DNA of 64,000 nt from Solea solea (taxonomy: Eukaryota; Chordata; Actinopteri; Pleuronectiformes; Soleidae), in NCBI RefSeq assembly GCF_958295425.1, contig NC_081143.1, positions 13,210,094 to 13,274,093 on the forward strand, in the 5' to 3' direction. Every line of letters begins with the position of its first letter. Within the stretch, counting starts at the first letter, position 1. A program made the translations under genes and the position numbers. Under the pieces are notes generated by a model. The model had not been told where the DNA came from and searched no databases. It worked only from the letters and a program-made list of their open reading frames with translations. This document shows positions 60,990-64,000 of the stretch, piece after piece.

Positions 60990-61320
60990 CGATGCAGTAA
61001 TATGTATACCAGTCTCTTGTATTGGGTCCAATGCTGCCCTCATATACTGGTATTTGAATTTCGTAAAAATGATTCCGGTTCTGATGCACCGAATACCACG
61101 TTATGTATCTTCAAGTGAGTTGAGCAGGTGTGCGGCAAAAAGCGAATGTGTCGCAATGTCAGCAGTTTGGAAATACTTTAAGGTAAGCAATGACGACAAA
61201 AGTAGAGCAGACTGCAACCTGTGCTCTGCTAGACTGAAGAAGAGGAGGGGTAAAAATGAGCTCCTTCAACACAGGTCATTTTATATCAAGTATTATTTAT
61301 TCAAAGTCCCTGTGAAGTGA
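60990..61320 (+). pseudogene. BED-type zinc finger of a hAT transposase (5' coding fragment)
   Basis: The forward frame from Met at 61156 reads SAVWKYFKVSNDDKSRADC and continues CNLCSARL, KKRRGKNELLQH. This is the BED finger pattern: aromatic W..F, a Cys-x2-Cys pair (codons at 61213-61215 and 61222-61224), then a Leu-x-x-His near 61270. The final His/Cys ligand expected a few residues later is not present (RSFYIKYY follows) and the frame stops at 61318. Upstream words such as 'gatgcaccgaatacc' (61084-61098) are typical of hAT 5' ends, so the finger most likely begins a truncated ZBED/hAT transposase rather than a host gene. No catalytic domain follows. Confidence 0.7.
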
Positions 61321-62235
61321 TTTAAACATTTCATCCCATAGAAAAATGTGTTAGTCACCACCTTATTAAATTTGAGTGATTAAATAAGTTTCAAGTGTTT
61401 AAAATCGTGTTGGTGCTTACTCTCACACACTATTCTGATCCACCCGCTCGGCGAATGTCGCAGTTCATCAGTGTTTGTACAAAACATTAATATAAATGCT
61501 ATAATATCATGTAGAGAAGCAACTTTACTCATCATTTTTTATTTCACACTTGATTTTTTCTTTAACTCTAATTCAAATCTATCTGTTCCTATACTTTTGC
61601 TCACCTAAAGATTTGATGTTCCATTAGAGGCTGTCTTATAAGTTTAACATATCTTGATGTAAATACCTGGAAATAGAAGCTGAATTGTTGTATTTTGTTC
61701 ACACTCTAGCTGGGGCAAATGATATTTGTTTTCACAATATTTTTCTGAGGTAATGGTATTATTAATTTAGTATTAGTAATAAAGTAATTTGTTTATTGAC
61801 GTAATCAAAGTTGTGCTCAGTCAGGATATGTGGTATTTGTGCATCCCCATTAAAAACACATCTCTGTAGTACAAGGTAGAATTTGTGTCTGTATTTGTAC
61901 AAAATAAATTCCTGTTTCCCTGTGAAACACAGCAAAGTCTCTTTAGATTTCAGTAGCTTCAAACTGTGAATATTTGATTGTTGACTTCCAAGTGGAATCT
62001 TTAATATATTCCTTTCTGCACTGTGTGATTGCATCAATATTTCTGTAAACATGCATTACAAATGTTATTGTTATTATGTGCACCACTCAGACTGGTTCAG
62101 TAAAAAAGGGTGTTGCCAAAAGTCTTTAGGTAAGGATGTCATACATTTACACTTCATGTTTAACATGCTGTGTATAATGAATAATAAGTAATCTAAAAAT
62201 AGATTTGTTTACTAAATCTTATCAATCTCATCATT
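61321..62235. other. Unannotated DNA
   Basis: AT-rich with no gene. The minus frame 62052-61762 has no motif. No continuation of the hAT coding sequence was found here. Confidence 0.5.
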
Positions 62236-62239
62236 ATCA

Positions 62240-62580
62240 TTTTTATTTGAATAGTGCCAAGTCGCAACATTCATTATCTCAAGGCACGTTGCATTGTCAG
62301 GCAGAAACTAAAATATTATAGTTAACGTAGAAGAGAAACCATTTACAAACTTGTGGCCTGCGGGTCACATGCTGTCCTCTAATCAATTCCAGACTATCAA
62401 TTTATAATTATATTATTTTTGTATGTTTTTTCAATAGATTCATTTTTCCTCATAAATTCCTTCATGTTGTAAACTATTTATTGTTCCATAGCAAACCAAA
62501 CGTGGAGATTTTCCGTGGAGAGAAAAAACGTTTAACAGGAAGAAATTTGGTGGACAAAAAGAGAGAGAGAGGAAAAAGCA
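62240..62580 (+). repeat. Degenerate fish interspersed repeat with a 'tttaacaggaagaaa' block
   Basis: 'tatttgaatagtgccaagtcgcaac' and 'tatctcaaggcacgttgca' (about 62247-62295) match the start of an abundant repeat whose consensus has 'atttgtatagcgccaaatcacaac...tctcaaggc.cttta'. Downstream, 'tttaacaggaagaaatttgg' (62531-62550) matches its later block 'tttaacaggaagaaacctcc', in the right order and orientation. The middle is replaced by AT-rich sequence. Confidence 0.6.
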
Positions 62581-63795
62581 CAAACTATAGGGAAGAGAAG
62601 AAAACAAGGTCAATTGAGGTAAATGTTACAGAACCTCACAGTAAAACACTTTAAAAACATTTTAAATTGTTTTGAAATGCAAACCATTTTTAGTTTTTTA
62701 AGGTAACTGCAATATGTTTAGGAAATTTTGGTTTTACTTTTACATAAGCTTCACCCAGGTTTTGGCTATTTTTAATATAAATTCCAATTTATTTCTATCG
62801 CTCAGATTTACTGATGATTAATCGCTTTCCTCAGGAAATTTAAAGAACTATTCTTCAAAAACCTCAAGTTTGAGCCGACTCAAAGATATGCTTCATATCT
62901 CCACATTGAATATTCTATTAGGCCATATGAGGACATGTTGACTTGATGTGCTGTTTTTAATTTCTTGTTCAATCAATTGTTAACCTCATAATACAAGAGA
63001 AAGCATTGCTTCAAAGTCCTTTATGCATTATTATACCACCACGGTTTCACCTCTCTACAGCCGTCCCACCTCATCAAAGTAATCAATTTGCAGCAGCTTG
63101 CTCAGAAAGATCAATAACTGGTTTAGATGCAAAGTGCCTCCTCCCAGTTATGCGGACTGTATATTTATTTTGACAGTTAAGGAATTTGCCAGTTCAGCCA
63201 TTTTCATTAAAATGAAGGACTAATTCTCTGTTTCCAAAATCTGTACATTTACTTTCTATATGAAAATATTGGCCCATGTACTTCAGATCTGTTTTTGTTC
63301 CACACTACACTTACATTATTTAAGATCCATAAATGGCTTTGCCATGAGAATGAACTTAATTTGTAATGTGTAGCATAATCATGTGTTTACAAGATAATAC
63401 ATGTCGACAAAAATGCAAGAAAGCTCTGTGCAACCGATTTAGACGAAGAGAGTTGCAGTGGGAGGAAAATCAACACTGATAATAACACTTACACCGTGGC
63501 TGTTATATAAGGAAAAATATTGCTTAGCTGTTCTATAGTGAGTTCAGGACGATGCCTGGATAAGAAAATGTATGTGCTAATGGCTCTCGCCATCCTGTGA
63601 TGATTATCGGAGTACAGTTTATGCCAGCCTCATTACCACAAAAAGCTACACGAGTAGATACTTGAAATGGTGTTTTGACTTTCAAACTGTTCATCAAGTT
63701 ACATCCAGTTCCAGCATCCTATGCGAGACCTGAAATCAATGGTGGAGGATCTCAGCAGCATTATTAATCTTATTATCTATTAATCTTTAACAACC
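62581..63795. other. Unannotated DNA
   Basis: No recognised gene or repeat. Confidence 0.5.
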
Positions 63796-63797
63796 TA

Positions 63798-63870
63798 TCT
63801 GTGAAGGTTCTCAGTCATCCAGGTCATTAGCTGTAGGCAACTGGACTTGCTTGAGTGAACAACCTACCTT
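63798..63870. repeat. Fragment of interspersed repeat, family G
   Basis: 'tgtgaaggttctcagtcatc' followed by 'ttagctgtaggcaactgg' matches words of a common fish repeat and, in rearranged order, the fragment at 40487-40560. Confidence 0.6.
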
Positions 63871-64000
63871 CTTAATCTGAAATATAACCAGTTGTATTTG
63901 TCAGGCAGAGGCACATTTGCCTCACCTGTCATCCTGAAAATGTTTATAGTCAAAATCCCTGAATTTCCACATTTCCTGTTCAAATACAGGAGAGAAACGT

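Overview
This is a 64 kb stretch of vertebrate chromosomal DNA, almost certainly from a ray-finned (teleost) fish. The evidence is the repeat content: L2/CR1-type LINE ends carrying YADD/YVDD reverse-transcriptase motifs, an RTE-like LINE 3' end, a LINE with a restriction-like endonuclease, a Tc1-like transposase remnant, hAT/BED fragments, tRNA-derived SINE pieces and fish-type MITEs. Long (AT)n, (CA)n and (GT)n microsatellites fit the same picture. The sequence is AT-rich by eye. Most open frames are short, overlap on opposite strands and read as noise. I find no intact protein-coding gene, no rRNA, no convincing tRNA gene and no CRISPR array. The window is a gene desert or a large intron, and everything recognisable as coding is transposon debris.

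Layout. 0-10 kb: a SINE-like/LINE-tail fragment (923-1057), an AT microsatellite, an old interspersed repeat (3.3-3.65 kb), a 475-bp foldback element holding a broken integrase-fold transposase (4361-4835), the 5' half of a restriction-endonuclease LINE (6.8-7.9 kb) and an RTE-like LINE end (9.97-10.48 kb). 10-24 kb: mostly unique DNA with an 86-nt hairpin (14881-14966), a LINE 3' end (15.94-16.39 kb), two tRNA-like SINE pieces (17.5 and 18.45 kb), a second AT microsatellite and two perfect short palindromes. 24-25.5 kb: a truncated TTAA-flanked MITE next to a hAT-like transposase pseudogene. 25.5-32 kb: mostly unique DNA. 32-33 kb: a hAT transposase scrap and the 3' half of the restriction-endonuclease LINE. 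36.8-37.6 kb: a Tc1/mariner relic. 39.8-43.4 kb: two more perfect inverted repeats and an L2-like LINE broken by a 200-N assembly gap. 46.4-47.7 kb: a MITE nested inside another inverted-repeat element. 48-49.8 kb: a degenerate MITE and an antisense L2/CR1-like LINE. 54.5-55.6 kb: an inverted-repeat element containing a SINE-like copy and a telomere-like tract. 59-61.3 kb: a candidate regulatory stretch and hAT/BED remnants. 62.2-62.6 kb and 63.8 kb: further degraded repeats.

The strongest signals are structural. (1) A clear transposon-in-transposon nest has a TTAA duplication and a second family member at 24 kb. (2) Several perfect inverted repeats with 2-3 nt loops look like template-switch mutations rather than mobile elements. 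(3) One compact pre-miRNA-sized hairpin is unexplained. (4) A miniature element keeps a fragment of an integrase-fold transposase between compound terminal repeats. Family names come from remembered consensus patterns and were not checked by a search. I see no evidence of a novel multi-gene system.
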